Shown: positions 1 through 11,125, counted from the first letter of the stretch. The stretch is 64,000 nucleotides of DNA from Oxytricha trifallax (GCA_000711775.1 ARYC01003466.1:1-64000), one strand, 5' to 3'. The notes: a model not told the origin generated them from the letters alone. Translations and numbers: made by a program.

Positions 1-1285
1 AAAGGTGATTTTTTAACCAGTAGATGGTTAAATTTTCACCATATTTAAAAAATTAAATTTTCAAAAAAGTTATTATATCTGCCCTAAATGACAAGTTAAG
101 TGATGATGTTTATCTTACTTAACTTCTCGATTAAATTTTTCAAATATGACTTTAAGATAGTTTGACTAATAAATTTAGTAACTTAATAAGAATAAAAATA
201 ATAAGATGAAATGACAAGAATATTTGAGAATAAAGTAATTTATTTCATAAAATTTATGTAGAATTTCTATTTATTATTTTTAAGAGATTTAATTTCAATA
301 CCAAGTTGATCTTTTATATAGTAAAAATAATTGCAAGAAGTAATTTTGTTTAAGCTTTAAATAAATTCATTTTATCAGTAATAATTTACTTATGATAATA
401 AATTAATTTGAATTTTTTAAATGAGAAAATTTATAAATCTGTTTTTTATCATTAAAGTTAGACTTTTAATTAAAACTCATAATTTATGAAGTTACAAAGC
501 TTATTGAAGAAAAGCAATAGTCTTATTAAATTTCAAAGTGTCATTATAATAAAATTATAAAAATCAATTTTCTACAAAAATCAAAATTTAAACAACTCTA
601 AATTACATATAGAGTTTGTTTGAAAAGATTATATAAACATCTTTAAAAAAAGAGAAGCATATTTTTCTAAAAAAGTATAATGTTTTTAAGAATTTTAGAA
701 CTTATACATAATTATAATTTGTCTGAAGCTAGAAAAGTATTTTATATAATAAATATTTAAATGAAAGATGATATTAAAATTTCTAAATTGTGATTATCTT
801 AAAAGAAAAGTTTTCAATTTAATTTATGCATGAATAGTTTATAAATTATCGAATAGAAAAATTTAAACAAAAAGATGAGCATTTAATTTTTAGAAATAAA
901 ATTTTGTTAGAGTTTGTTAGAGTTTTCGAAAAATAAATAATTTTACTTTTAGATATAATATTTTCTCCTCTAATCTCTAATGGATCATTTTATAACTAAC
1001 GTTAAAATGATAAATGTCAAAGAATAATCAATGGGTCTATAGTTAACTCTAATATCATCGTCACATATATTTAGTTTGTTTTTCAAAAATTACCTTTAAT
1101 AACATATAGAGAATCCGTTAAAACTTACTATTTTATTATCAGAAGTATAAATTAATTATTAATACTTATTGCTACTAAAATATATATTTGATGTTGATAG
1201 AACCTTGTAAATTATATAATATATCTTAGAAGTAAATTTCAACCAATTTATAATGTACTCTAAATTCTACTAATTTTAGCTCAAT
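1..1285. other. AT-rich DNA, no gene seen
   Basis: I see no coding block, RNA gene or long repeat here. The stretch is very AT-rich with scattered homopolymers. It could be intergenic germline-limited DNA, or the interior of a diverged TBE whose right end would be the telomere-like tract at 1286-1300. Confidence 0.5.
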
Positions 1286-1300
1286 GGGGTTTTGGGGTTT
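1286..1300 (+). repeat. telomere-like G4T4G4T3 tract
   Basis: The 15 bases read GGGGTTTTGGGGTTT and are followed at once by ATT and then by the kinase gene of TBE A, which they cut. The G-rich strand points into TBE A, so this is not the normal left terminus of A (that would read C4A4). It fits the right end of another TBE lying to the left, with ATT as the target triplet, or a telomere-like capture at a break. Confidence 0.7.
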
Positions 1301-2276
1301 ATTACTACTCCGAGAGGTGAAAAATCAAGCATAACATTCTCTGGCTTCAAGTCTCTATGAACACACCCTAAAAAGTGCAGTTCTTCAATGCCTTTGCAAG
1401 CAGCTACTTGGAATCCTTTAATCTTAAATTTAATCTTTTAAGTCACTCAATATAGAGGGAGACGAAAAGCAACATGATCTTGATCAAGGAGAATTTCAAT
1501 GAGCTTAATAATAATCTGCACTGTCTATCCCTTGCTTTAGTAAGAGATTAGTACTCATTGACAAATTCCATTTGATACTTGTCATCGAATTTAAAGTAGT
1601 TGAATGGATAAATCTTCTATGCGACTTGCTTATCAAATATGACCTTTTTCTCAAACTTGTCCTCAAGTATAAGATAACTTTCCTTACAAACTTTAAGTTC
1701 AATTACATTTAAAATTAGAAGCTTCAGTGCTTACATCTTCAGAGTGATTTTAACTATCTCAGAAGCTGGAAGGTTTCTAACTGCTTTAATAAGCTTATTT
1801 TCTTTCTTAACTCTTTGTTACAAGGATTCTAAAGGGTCTATTGGCTTTTTTTAAGGAAAACCTCTCCAGTCTCAGGATCGATGACTTTAAACTTCTTGCC
1901 ATGATGGTTTTATAGGTGAACTTTAAAATCCCTTGAATGATTATATTGCTTATTGCAATAAGGGCAAAAATATTTTACATCTATCTTATTATGCTTAAGA
2001 TAGAGCTTTGGCTTGTTAGAATGCTACTCTAAGATATTATGCTTAAGAGAAGATTTATAAGTGATGTTCTTCTTACACTCCTTACATATATGCAATGCTT
2101 TAATTTCATTTTTCTCTTCCTCCTCTTCAACCATTTTTATTGGAACTTAGCATTGAATTTCTTAGCTCTGCATTTCTATTTTACAACTGAATTGTTATTC
2201 AAAGTCTGGGACCTAAGGTTAGAGAATTTCAGGTTCGTACTAGGTAAATGCAAGTCTCAATTTTCTTTTAATTCAT
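1301..2276 (-). pseudogene. TBE A zinc finger/protein kinase, truncated
   Basis: On the minus strand the gene starts near 2276. Two C2H2 zinc-finger motifs are readable between about 2120 and 1860; the second contains YFCPYCNKQYNHSRDFKVHL and ends in HH. A kinase catalytic loop HRDLKPEN is encoded near 1340-1375. The reading then stops after V-V-I, where sister copies continue with DFNRA, because the telomere-like tract at 1286-1300 replaces the rest. The TBE 57-kDa protein is known to combine zinc fingers with a kinase-like domain; its role in transposition is not settled. Frame breaks near the N-terminus also suggest a dead copy. Confidence 0.85.
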
Positions 2277-2890
2277 GAAAGAATGTTTTTGCTGGCTAAT
2301 GTCAAGCAATGCCGTTTTTCTTAGTAAGTTGCCGCTCATTTTATAAATACTATTAATAATTATATAAGCTGTTTAAATTCTACCTTTATAAACAAGTTAG
2401 AGCATATCCTCAAAGATTTAGAGAGGTTTAATGGGAAAAGAGTGAGAGACATTAGTTTTATATTTCTAAAATTTTGAGATAATTTATATATTAATTCATC
2501 CATTTTATACATTAAAATGCACCTAAATGTGTTTTGTGAAGTAATGTGGTGCTCCTAAATATGTTCTCGTAAAATTTAGGAGGGAAGGTTTTAAAATTTA
2601 ATTTTTTTAATGCACCACATAATACGGTTTTGAACTTTAATTTAACCTCCTAATTAAGTTTTATATAAATTAGGAGCACCACCTAATTAAATTAATTATT
2701 ATTATTGAAATACATTTGAAATGGGAAAATTCAAAAATAAAAAAGAGATGTTTTTTTTAATTATATATAACAGCCAGTAATTAGGAGTGCTTTAATTCTA
2801 ATATGATTTATATTATTTTAACAGTAATTTATTTAAATTTAAAATCTATTAATTAATTAAATTCATTTAAATTATATAATTAGTGGGCAG

Positions 2891-2919
2891 GTGGTCTGGC
2901 AGGGTCTTAAGCAGACCAC
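2891..2919. repeat. R1 left subterminal hairpin
   Basis: The stem GTGGTCTG pairs with CAGACCAC over a 13-base loop containing GCAGGGTCTTAAG. The same hairpin, with nearly the same loop, occurs in R2 at 39747-39775. Stem-loops are nicking sites in rolling-circle replicons, so this is a candidate origin; that role is inferred. Confidence 0.6.
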
Positions 2920-3090
2920 TTTTGTAAATATATTTATATATTTTTAAATGCAAAGTTTATTACAGATGCGCAGGCTGCTAATGGAGACAAAGATACCGGA
3001 GACCCACCAAGCCGGACATTTAACTGACTGGTAGACCACAGTATGCTTATAACAACGCGGAAGACTCGCAAAGTATATTAAGTAAGAATT

Positions 3091-3320
3091 ATGTCTACCA
3101 ATCCCCATTAATTCATCTTACAGGTGTAGAATGAGAGCAGCTAGGACCTCTGGAAGCGGTGCCAGCGAGAGATGACTAGTCAAATTGCGGGGTTCAGTCA
3201 CTTCTAAGTCTACACTGATCGTTCAAATTAGGTACTACCTGTACATTCGCTTCAAGACAGATTCAACTAGAGCCAACAAGTCATATTTCACTGAGAGGAG
3301 GCTTAGTGGTCGTAGCAGCC
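3091..3320 (+). pseudogene. R1 Rep N-terminal fragment
   Basis: From the ATG at 3091, reading TAA/TAG as Gln, the product starts MSTNPHQFILQVQNE and matches the start of the R2 protein (MSHNRHQFILQVQNE) through IAGFSH and VYTD. A 2-nt deletion near 3227 relative to R2 shifts the frame. The fragment runs into the right inverted arm near 3310, so the helicase part is absent. It is a remnant that cannot make a working Rep. Confidence 0.65.
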
Positions 3321-3373
3321 TGCGCATCTGTAATAAACTTTGCATTTTAAAATATATAAATATATTTACAAAA

Positions 3374-3402
3374 GTGGTCTGCTTAAGACCCTGCCAGACC
3401 AC
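3374..3402. repeat. R1 right subterminal hairpin
   Basis: This is the mirror copy of the hairpin at 2891-2919 in the right inverted arm (GTGGTCTG...CAGACCAC). Confidence 0.6.
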
Positions 3403-3796
3403 CTGCCTACTAATTATATAATTTAAATGAATTTAATTAATTAATTGATTTTAAATTTAAATAAATTACTGTTAAAATAATATAAATCATATTAGAATTA
3501 AGAACACTCCTAATTACTGGCTTTTATATATAATTAAAAAAAACATCTCTTTTTTATTTTTTAATTTTCCCATTTCAAATATATTTCAATAATATTAGGA
3601 GCAATTTAATGAAGAAAGTTTGATAAAAATGGAAGTCAAACTTTGAAACTTAGAGAAAGTTCCTCCATCTTTACTTATTTGTCTGATTCAGGTTGACCGA
3701 AGTGGATCTCCCTATTTAGTAGTAAATTTTTAATAAACTTAGAATGGATATCCATAATTTTAAATTTCATTAACATTTCTAGAAAGAGGAAGCAAG

Positions 3797-4588
3797 ATGG
3801 AATCTATGAATGATGCAATGAAGAGAATTTAATCTCAAAATTTAATCGGAAAATTCAGAAGTAAAGAAAACCTTTACAGTTACTTGGTATAGCAAGGTAA
3901 GTTTTCACTTATAACTAACTTATTAACTATAGTTAGATTGTTCTTACCAACACAGGAGGGAACAAAAATATCATTCTTAAAAGCATTGCTAAGTGAAAAG
4001 AAAAAAGCTTTTAAGTCTAATATGAAATCAGAATGATAGAGATACCTAACTACCCTGAAATTTCAATAACAAACCTCTATGATGATGCTATGAGTGATCC
4101 AGATGTTGCTCTCTACCTTCCATCAAAGCTATAACTCTCTAATAAGTTACCAGAGAGAAACTACTTCTTTGGCGTCCTTGGAAATCTGAAACCTGAGTGC
4201 TTAAATGATGTAATTTAATAAGCTCACAAGAAACGCTATAGCATCTCTCCTGAAAAAAAGAGAAGCAGGGAATTAAAATCAGCGACACCTGGCTCTAAGA
4301 ACTGCAGTAGCATCCATTCATCTCTAGTAAGCTTAGTCTTCTAACTTTATAGAAAAACCTGGCACTACTATTAAATTGTTGAAATAGCGTAGCAAATTAA
4401 ACAGAGAGAGAAAGTCTCAAGTAAAGCATTAATTGAGTAAAAGACTCTTCAAAGATTTCTAAAAGCCAGACGAGATGAACATAGATGCAGGGGCTGGCAC
4501 TAAGAGAAGAAACATGGGCCCAAGCAAGCCTTAAGAGGAAGATAATAAAGAGAAGCCAAATCCCTTTACGGCCAAATTTAAGATGTGA
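3797..4588 (+). pseudogene. TBE A 22-kDa-type protein
   Basis: The ATG at 3797 starts MESMNDAMKRIQ. The conserved core IPNYPEIS, NLYDDAMSDPDVALYLPS and QLSNKLPER is encoded at 4042-4166, in a frame reached only after a 2-nt insertion near 4022 relative to TBE D. A 26-nt intron (4327-4352, GTAAGC...TATAG) must be removed to keep the conserved tail KPGT...MNIDAGAG...KEKPNPF open to the TGA at 4586-4588. The same intron sits at the same codon in copies B and D. The gene converges on the transposase, whose TGA begins 6 bp away. The function of this TBE protein is unknown. Confidence 0.85.
4327..4352 (+). other. 26-nt intron in TBE A 22-kDa gene
   Basis: It starts GTAAGC and ends TATAG. Without removal the frame meets TGA about 15 codons later; with removal the downstream frame matches copies B and D at protein level. 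Confidence 0.75.
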
Positions 4589-4594
4589 ACTTAT

Positions 4595-5642
4595 TCATTC
4601 GTTTAAATCTAAAACTTATTCATAAACACAAAATCTCCCTTCTCTTGCGCATACTTTAGCTTTCTCATCGCTGACTTTCTTAGCAGCGCTCTTAATAAAA
4701 TCTACTGTATCTATCTTCAAGTCTTGCATCAAGTGATAAAGTAAAAGCTTCTTACAGTGTCCTTTCAATAACCCCAATATAATTCAATTCTATTAAACTG
4801 AGGACTGAGTGGAACATTAAATACAGGTGTTATGTTTAGCCTTTCATATTCCTTCCTTGTGTCTTTTGTTTTATGAACTGACAAGTTATCAACGAAGAGA
4901 ATAATCTCTTAGTCAGCTTACTTGTCTCTGAGTTATTGCAAGAACTTAATATATTATTCAGTCTTTATAGAACGAGGGTGAATAGCATAAGTCTCAAGGC
5001 CACTATCTTCACTTATTCCACCAAGTATAGCATGAGTTTAAGCCTTAACTTTTTAGTCATAAACTTCTATATTACTATACCTCTTGTACCATGACCTTGA
5101 CATAAAGGTATTGATTGTAAATACAGCTTCATCAGCGTGTATAAACTTCATATTATGCTCTTAAGACCTCTGCATTTAATCAAATATATAATTTAATTTA
5201 GTCTTATAAAATGGAACATTAAAGTCAATCACTCTCTTAATGCGATTGACTGTCTTGTAAGATATTCCGTTCTTTTTATATATTTTAGCTATCGATTAAG
5301 CAGATATGTGAAGCTCAGGAGATTGGTGATGAAACATCACAGCTCTCTAGTCTAGAGAGAAATGAGCCCAGTATTTAAGAGTCTTATCATTAATAAGATA
5401 GTCAATATGATGCTGCTAAAATTTTCGAGGTCTTTTAGGCTTAGAATTAAGCTGCTATCTCTTTAAGTTCAATGCTAATAGACAGTGAGACCTCACAGTT
5501 GCTGGAGATTTATGGAGGAGCCTTACTATAGACATATAATTCAGAACAGGCTTGAGTTATTCACTATATTCATCACATCCATATCGCAACTTGAACATAA
5601 AATCTATAAACTCACTGTCATAACAGACCCCAAACCTCGCAT
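4595..5642 (-). pseudogene. TBE A transposase (IS630/Tc1-type DDE)
   Basis: The minus-strand product, about 345 residues, carries a D34E triad. The first Asp is in FIHADEAVFTINTF, the second in ILFVDNLSVHK, and the Glu in FNRIELYWG; 34 residues separate the last two. The C-terminus ends ...VLDLNE then TGA (4595-4597). TBE 42-kDa transposases of Oxytricha are known to take part in germline genome rearrangement. This copy has lost one G after IELYW (near 4783) relative to TBE D and has another frame change near 5610, so it is probably inactive. Confidence 0.9.
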
Positions 5643-5689
5643 ATACTACTTAAATTACTAATATTTAAACATTAAACCCCTACATAAAC

Positions 5690-5779
5690 CCTATTAAAAC
5701 CCTTATAAAGTATGCACTAATAGTCTACTTTTATCAATCAAAAACTCAATCAAACTACTGAAAGGGTTTTGGGGTTTTG
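5690..5779. repeat. TBE A right terminal repeat
   Basis: The segment CACTAATAGTCTAC...CAATCAAACTACTGAAAGGG, then TTTTGGGGTTTTG, ends the element at 5779. It is the inverted partner type of the TBE D left end at 52472. ATT follows. Confidence 0.85.
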
Positions 5780-5811
5780 ATTAAACTTTAAAATATAAAT
5801 AAAGAAGCAAG

Positions 5812-5902
5812 CCTTTTTAAAACCCTAATAAAGTATGCACTAATAGTCTACTTTTATCAATCAAAAACTCAATCAAACTACTGAAAGGGTTTTGGGGTTT
5901 TG
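5812..5902. repeat. second, solo TBE right terminus
   Basis: This is a nearly exact second copy of the preceding terminal 90 bp, ending TTTTGGGGTTTTG at 5902 and followed by AAT. Thirty-two bases of unrelated sequence separate the two copies. No TBE coding sequence lies between them, so it is an orphan terminus. Confidence 0.8.
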
Positions 5903-6978
5903 AATGAAGATAAATGCTAGACATATAAGACAAGCCCTTAAATAGAAATGAATCAGAAAAGTTGATTAAATTAAGAATTAATTAAATTTAAGAATGATTA
6001 GTTCATTAAAGTTGATAATTAAAATCTCTTATCTTAATTCAAATAAGTGACTGTTTTTTTTCTACTAATGTAATTTGATATAAACATAATTATATTTGAT
6101 ATTAGGCCATATTTAATTAAGCACCATAAAATAAAGTGGCTATAAGTAGTAAAGTGCAGACAAGCATAAAAATTATAGCACTTTCATTAAATGAAAAGTA
6201 AGAGAAGTTTAGCATTAGTATTGTGAAGGTTTTAATTAAAAATATTTCTCATTTTTAAAAAGACCAAGAAAGAGGGTAGTTATCGTGATATATAATTTAA
6301 AAAAGAAAAGTCATTTCGTATGCTAATAACTGATGACTATTTCAAGCTATATTAAATGTTATTGAATATTAACACCAAAATATCGATGCAAAAAATAGCC
6401 ATACTATTGGAAAATTTCTATAATTTTTAACAATTTATCAGAAATCTACATTTATCACTGATAAGTAAATTAAAAACCCAGTTCAATATCTAACAATAAC
6501 ATCTAAAAATAAAGGGTTTTATAGTAATTGACGTGATATAAAAGCCAAAAATTACAAGACTTCCCTAATGAATTATACTATTTAAAAAATTATCAACAAT
6601 AATGATTAAAGTATTAGTTAAAGCTAAAAGTTTTAAATTTATAATTAGCAAACAAATTGTCTGAATGAAATTGAAAAAATTATAGGAGATTATAGTAAAC
6701 AAACTAATTGAAAATATTTTAAAACTGGGATGCAATTAATTTAATACTGTGACTTTTGTCAAATAATTGAATTAAAATGAAATGGACATAAGCTTAACAC
6801 CATGTTGCTGGTAATATCAATATTATGTGGGCAACAATTAAGATTATCAATAGATATGAGATATTATTAGCATAAAAAGAAAACTTTTTATTACTGACAA
6901 GCTTGCTTAATTAAGACACACCAATTTTATGATACTCATAAGAATAGAATATATAAATCAAAAAGGGTACAACAAGTC
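5903..6978. other. AT-rich DNA, no gene seen
   Basis: No supported coding block or repeat. Short open frames here have no recognisable protein pattern. Confidence 0.5.
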
Positions 6979-7456
6979 GGGGGAGGAAGTTCCCTGGCAA
7001 GTGGGAATTTTCCTTGCAAGTAAATTTTATATATTATATTTCATGTTTTTATTAACAAAAATTTTTTTAAATTTATTATTTAACTTAATTTATGTTTACG
7101 AGGTATATCACAAATTAGTTACCATCATCAAAAATAATGGAATGAGATGTTTGGTTAATTACACTGAATAAATGTCAAATAGTAATCAATTAAAAAAAGT
7201 CATTTTACCATAAATCTAGATGTATTTAAACAGAAAAATTGATATTTAAAGAGATTTAATTTTTAAAATTTCATTTAATATAAACTAATATACATTTAAT
7301 ATTCAAGTAAATTAAATAACTAAAAGCTGTTATTTTGAGCTTGAAATATTAAATATTGGAAAAGAAATTTAAAGAAAAGAAAAAAATTTACTTGGCAGGA
7401 AACTTCCATAAAAATAATTTTTTTTATCATAATACTGGGCAGAAAACTTCGTCCCC
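6979..7456. mobile_element. G1: G-run inverted-repeat element
   Basis: The left end reads GGGGGAGGAAGTTCCCTGGC followed by a second, weaker copy (GGGAATTTTCCTTGC). The right end holds GGCAGGAAACTTCC and, 30 bp on, GGGCAGAAAACTTCGTCCCC. The two ends are inverted and doubled, 478 bp overall, with an AT-rich middle and no gene. Two relatives of almost the same size lie at 61965-62446 and 63216-63658. Confidence 0.6.
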
Positions 7457-8335
7457 AAAACAAGTCCCTTCAAAATAATATTCCTAATTTCTACTGAGGA
7501 TATAGCGAAAAAGTTGACCGAATATTTTACATGCAGTTTGGTACATAAACCAACTACATTATGATGGCATTTTTTTAAATAATAAATTGCTTTTAAAATA
7601 GAAAATTTAATTGAAACACCAAAAATAAAAGAATAAATAATAATTGTAAAAATTAGTAATTGCAGCAATAAAAAATAGTCATTTAAAGGACAAGTTTCAT
7701 TCGAATAACTCAACCATATATATTAAGCTCCTTAAAACCCAAGAATTTATTTGCCAAATTTACCTATAAAAAGAATGAATCTTAAGATTAAAAATTAAAA
7801 AGCTTAGAAGCGTTATCTAATCCAAATTGAACAAAAAAATATAAAGTAATATTCATTAATTTAAAAATTACTTTGAGATAAATTAAGAAATAATTTCAGG
7901 AGTAATAGCAATTTGAATCAATTGCTTCGAAATAAAAAGTAAGGTTGTCATAAATTGTATAATTACTTAGAATAATAATTCATATTAAAATATGCTTTTT
8001 TAAATTAGCTAAATCTATAAAGCAAGTAAGAACGAAGGAAAATTTTGAATTTAAAAAGATTTCTAAACTTTATAACTAAATAGATCATAAAGAGCCATTT
8101 AATATTTAAAAAAGTGCTCGATGAATGTATAATAATATTCTAAAAATAATAAATAATCTGAAATCATTCCATTAAATTCATTAAACTCCTAAAATTAAAT
8201 TAAAAACAACACGAGCTAAAGTTAAAGCAAATTAATCATGATGATTTTAAATAAATCATGAAACATTTAAACATAAATTAAATATTTAGTTAACTGTCAC
8301 TCAAATTTTAAAAAGTACTGACGGTTGTGACGTTT

Positions 8336-8372
<37 letters not shown>

Positions 8373-8817
8373 AGCCAAAATATGTTATGGTCAAGAAACA
8401 ATAACTTTTTTTCATTACAAATAAGGATGTTATTTTTTAATTTTAGTAATCTTTAAGGATACATAATTCTAAAAATAATGGTTTAAACACTGTTTAATTA
8501 TCTCTACTATATAATAATTATAAATATTATTATTGCTATTTGTCAACCATAACGAGAGTTTTATAGTTCAAAATTTATGAATAAGATCTACTAAAATTTA
8601 TGATTCTTGTACATATATTATAATGATAGAAACACTACAAAAATTAACTGATTTTATATAGAGCTTACATTTGATTAGAATTAAAGATTGCAGCAACCGT
8701 TGCAACTTTTAAAAATAAGCCAACACTTAAGAATTGCTTCAAATATAAATATATTTAAAAGAAATATAATATAAAGTTTAAGATTCTATGTATGAATAAT
8801 TAAATTTATATTAACTA
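7457..8817. other. AT-rich DNA with (AT)n run
   Basis: No gene is seen. A perfect AT dinucleotide run of about 28 bp lies at 8339-8367. Confidence 0.5.
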
Positions 8818-8966
8818 TATTCCTAAAATACATTTGATTTGGGAATTTTGATAAAGAAAATATAAATATATTTAACTGCCTCTAATTAGGAGTGTTCTTA
8901 ATTCTAATTTGATTTGTATTATTTTAACAGTAATCCTTTTAAATTAAATATATATGAAATTAGTGT

Positions 8967-9007
8967 GCAAAAATATAATCATTAGACTTGGGTTTGATTA
9001 TTTGCAC
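8967..9007. repeat. R3 left subterminal hairpin
   Basis: GTGCAAAAATATAATCA pairs imperfectly with TGATTATTTGCAC over a loop containing TTAGACTTGGG. The mirror copy lies at about 9612-9654. Confidence 0.55.
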
Positions 9008-9081
9008 AAATCTGAAATATATAATTAGTTTTACAATTAAATAATTAGAAATAAATGCCGGTTTGAACTATTCTGACGGAG

Positions 9082-9560
9082 ATGTATTCTAAACGACTTA
9101 CTGTGTAATATGGAGGCTCTGATGGTGTTTGCGCCGATAACAAAATTCAGTTTCTTGTTACCAGTTACACCGATCCTAAAGACGAGAATGGCAAAGGTCT
9201 CCTGCGGTAATTCCTACAATAATCTCATTGATGACGATTGCGTTTGCGATCTTGATAGTTACTTCAGCCAATTCAATGCCAATGGTTATTTTGTGACATG
9301 TTCCGCGCTACCTATAGTGAAGAAGGTTCATACTGTAGCAGTAAGTTTCATGTTCTATTCTAACCGACGCTACATCGACCAGGTTAAAGACGACGTATTA
9401 GAGTTCTTAGAGAGAGATGCTGAAAGTGGTGCTCAATTACAAAGTTTTTAAGCTGTCAGTTAGAAGATACTGCTATAGCTCCTCTTGAGAGGCTGTTCAA
9501 CATGCCATATACCACTGCCGAAAACCATAAGAGACACGGTACTGAGGAGCAGCGATAAGT
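9082..9560 (+). pseudogene. R3 internal gene remnant, possible Rep piece
   Basis: The region has ordinary base composition, unlike its arms. One frame from the ATG at 9082 reads MYSKRLTVQYGGSDGVCADN; a second frame is open from 9110 to past 9451. A third frame near 9237-9280 encodes ILIVTSANSMPM, which resembles helicase motif C of R4 (VVVITTNSMPLN). So the best guess is a frame-broken Rep helicase, by motif and by element architecture. I could not recognise a Walker A motif. Confidence 0.4.
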
Positions 9561-9800
9561 AAGCTATTTCTAATTAGTTAATTTTAAAACAAATTATATA
9601 TTTCAGATTTGTGCAAATAATCAAACCCAAGTCTAATGATTATATTTTTGCACACTAATTTCATATATATTTAATTTAAATGGATTACTGTTAAAAAAAT
9701 ATATATATCAAATTAGAATTAAGTACACTCCTAATAAGAGGCAGTTAAATATATTTATATTTTCTTTATCAAATTTCCAAATTCAAATGTATTTTAGTAA

Positions 9801-10890
9801 AAAAGTTAATATAGATTTTAAAATTACTATCGTGATGGTTTTGTATGTTGCAAAATAACGTTAGTAGCTGTTGATGTAAAAACTCAAAGAATGCGTCAAA
9901 AAGTACAATAGTAAATATTAATTATATATTTACACCATTTCATGTGATTATTATAATTATTTTAATTTAATATTCAAATAAATTACAGTTAAATCTAATT
10001 AAAACCAACTTAGATGTATATGTATTTCTAATTAGTGTCTGTTATGAATTTTATATTAAATTTTATTTTTATATTTTCACATTTTGAATTTACTTATTAA
10101 TTAAAATATTTTTTAAAAATATGATAAAAGCAAATAAATTAAGTTATTTGATATATTTTTTGAATCTATTAAGATTCTCTCTCTAATTTTATAATTAATT
10201 ATTTATCAAATTTCTTTTTAATAAGTAGATTATAAAAATAAATATTCAAAATCTATATATACTAATTACTTGATTACTTTATTATAATATTTATTATAGA
10301 AATGTTAAGAATAATTGTATTTTCAAAAAGTGTGGTAAAAGTAAGAAAAATTTGCTACTTTTGCCCCAGTTTTAAGAATGATTATAAGTTATTATTAAAA
10401 TGGCTAATTTACATTAATCCTTTCATTAATTTATTGATTAAGTTTAAATTATAAGTGTACTAACTTTCACATAAATTATGATGGACTTTTTATTAATCAC
10501 AAATTAAATTATTTTATATGATTTAACTATATATTTAGATTAAAATCAAGATTCTATCATCGGTACAATAAATAGAACAGAAATTAACTAAAAACTAAGG
10601 TTCATATTTTTTAAAAGTATGTTCCATAATAATTAGTTTGAGATGCCTAACTAATATAATGTCTTTCTTAAAATATTAACTTAAAGTAATTATAAAATTA
10701 TGATGATGAAAAATTGTTGAAATAAACAAGATGAAGAAAAATTGATATACTTTTTCACTATTAAATCATTTGTTGACTATCAGTTATTTAAATAATGCTA
10801 ATATTGTCAGTGTTTATCATATTTATTTATTTATGATAAATAAATAGAAAAAAAAAGTTAAGAGGGATATAAATAAGATTAAGGACATAT
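9801..10890. other. AT-rich DNA, no gene seen
   Basis: No supported coding block or repeat. Confidence 0.5.
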
Positions 10891-10897
10891 ATTTTTA

Positions 10898-11125
10898 ATG
10901 GAGACGATGGTGGAGCAGTTTCACTTACAAAAATGTATGTTACAAATAAACATTCTTAAACTTTTTATTTTTTTTTAGAGATCCTACCTGGTTAAAGTAG
11001 CTGTAGACTTGAAAGGAGACTTCGCAGACAGAGCTCAAGAGGACACTTTAAATAATTCTGGAATGCTGATTGAGATATTTATAAAGGTAATTGGAAAGAT
11101 AACAAATATGATTGAGTAATTATGT
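10898..11125 (+). pseudogene. MORN-repeat gene piece, broken
   Basis: A first block (10898-10934, GDDGGAVSLT in one frame) is followed by an intron-like gap of 44 nt (10935-10978, GTATGT...TTTTAG). A second block ends near 11118 with DIYKGNWKDNKYD, a MORN-type motif. It resembles the MORN piece at 46760-46990, including an intron after the corresponding S-L-x-K/T. Two TGA codons flank the motif exactly where MORN repeats usually have Gly (GGA), so this copy looks like a pseudogene. MORN repeats usually bind lipids or organise cortical structures. Confidence 0.5.

Larger units (their letters stand above)
2702..3592. mobile_element. R1: Rep-type TIR element nested in TBE A
   Basis: An 891-bp element with near-identical inverted arms (about 290 bp each) around a central 310 bp. 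The termini read TTATTGAAATA... and ...TATTTCAATAA and are flanked by TA on both sides (2700-2701 and 3593-3594). The interrupted host sequence matches the uninterrupted TBE D sequence around 55815 (TATTAGGAGCAATTTAATG), so the insertion site is certain. The centre holds the N-terminal part of a Rep-like gene also found in R2. Each arm carries a GTGGTCT hairpin. Confidence 0.85.
1301..5779. mobile_element. TBE transposon A (left-truncated)
   Basis: This is a telomere-bearing element of the Oxytricha TBE type. It holds three genes in order: zinc finger/kinase (-), 22-kDa protein (+) and transposase (-). The right end reads outward as a G4T4-type terminus ending at 5779, followed by ATT. The left end is missing: the kinase gene stops at the telomere-like tract at 1286-1300. 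A Rep-type element (R1) is nested at 2702-3592. The transposase has a 1-nt deletion and the 22-kDa gene a 2-nt insertion relative to other copies in this window, so the copy looks decayed. Confidence 0.9.
8820..9800. mobile_element. R3: Rep-type TIR element
   Basis: A 981-bp element with inverted ends TTCCTAAAATACATTTGA... / ...TCAAATGTATTTTAGTAA. TA precedes the left end; the right flank is AA and may be mutated. The terminal motif resembles R1, R4 and MITE M1. Inverted arms of about 200 bp each end in a hairpin (GTGCAAA...TTTGCAC). The GC-richer centre holds a broken coding region. Confidence 0.7.

Noticed and set aside
3897..3955. GTAAGT...CACAG interval in the TBE A 22-kDa gene as a 59-nt intron (and its counterpart near 56107 in D)
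   Set aside because: The interval is fully open in A and D and encodes a block with GLFLP or RLFLP that is also recognisable in B, so it is coding.
7369..7713. 114-codon minus-strand ORF
   Set aside because: Starts in AT-rich spacer and overlaps the right end of element G1; no protein pattern.
8339..8367. (AT)n run as a functional element
   Set aside because: Simple dinucleotide repeat, expected in such AT-rich DNA.
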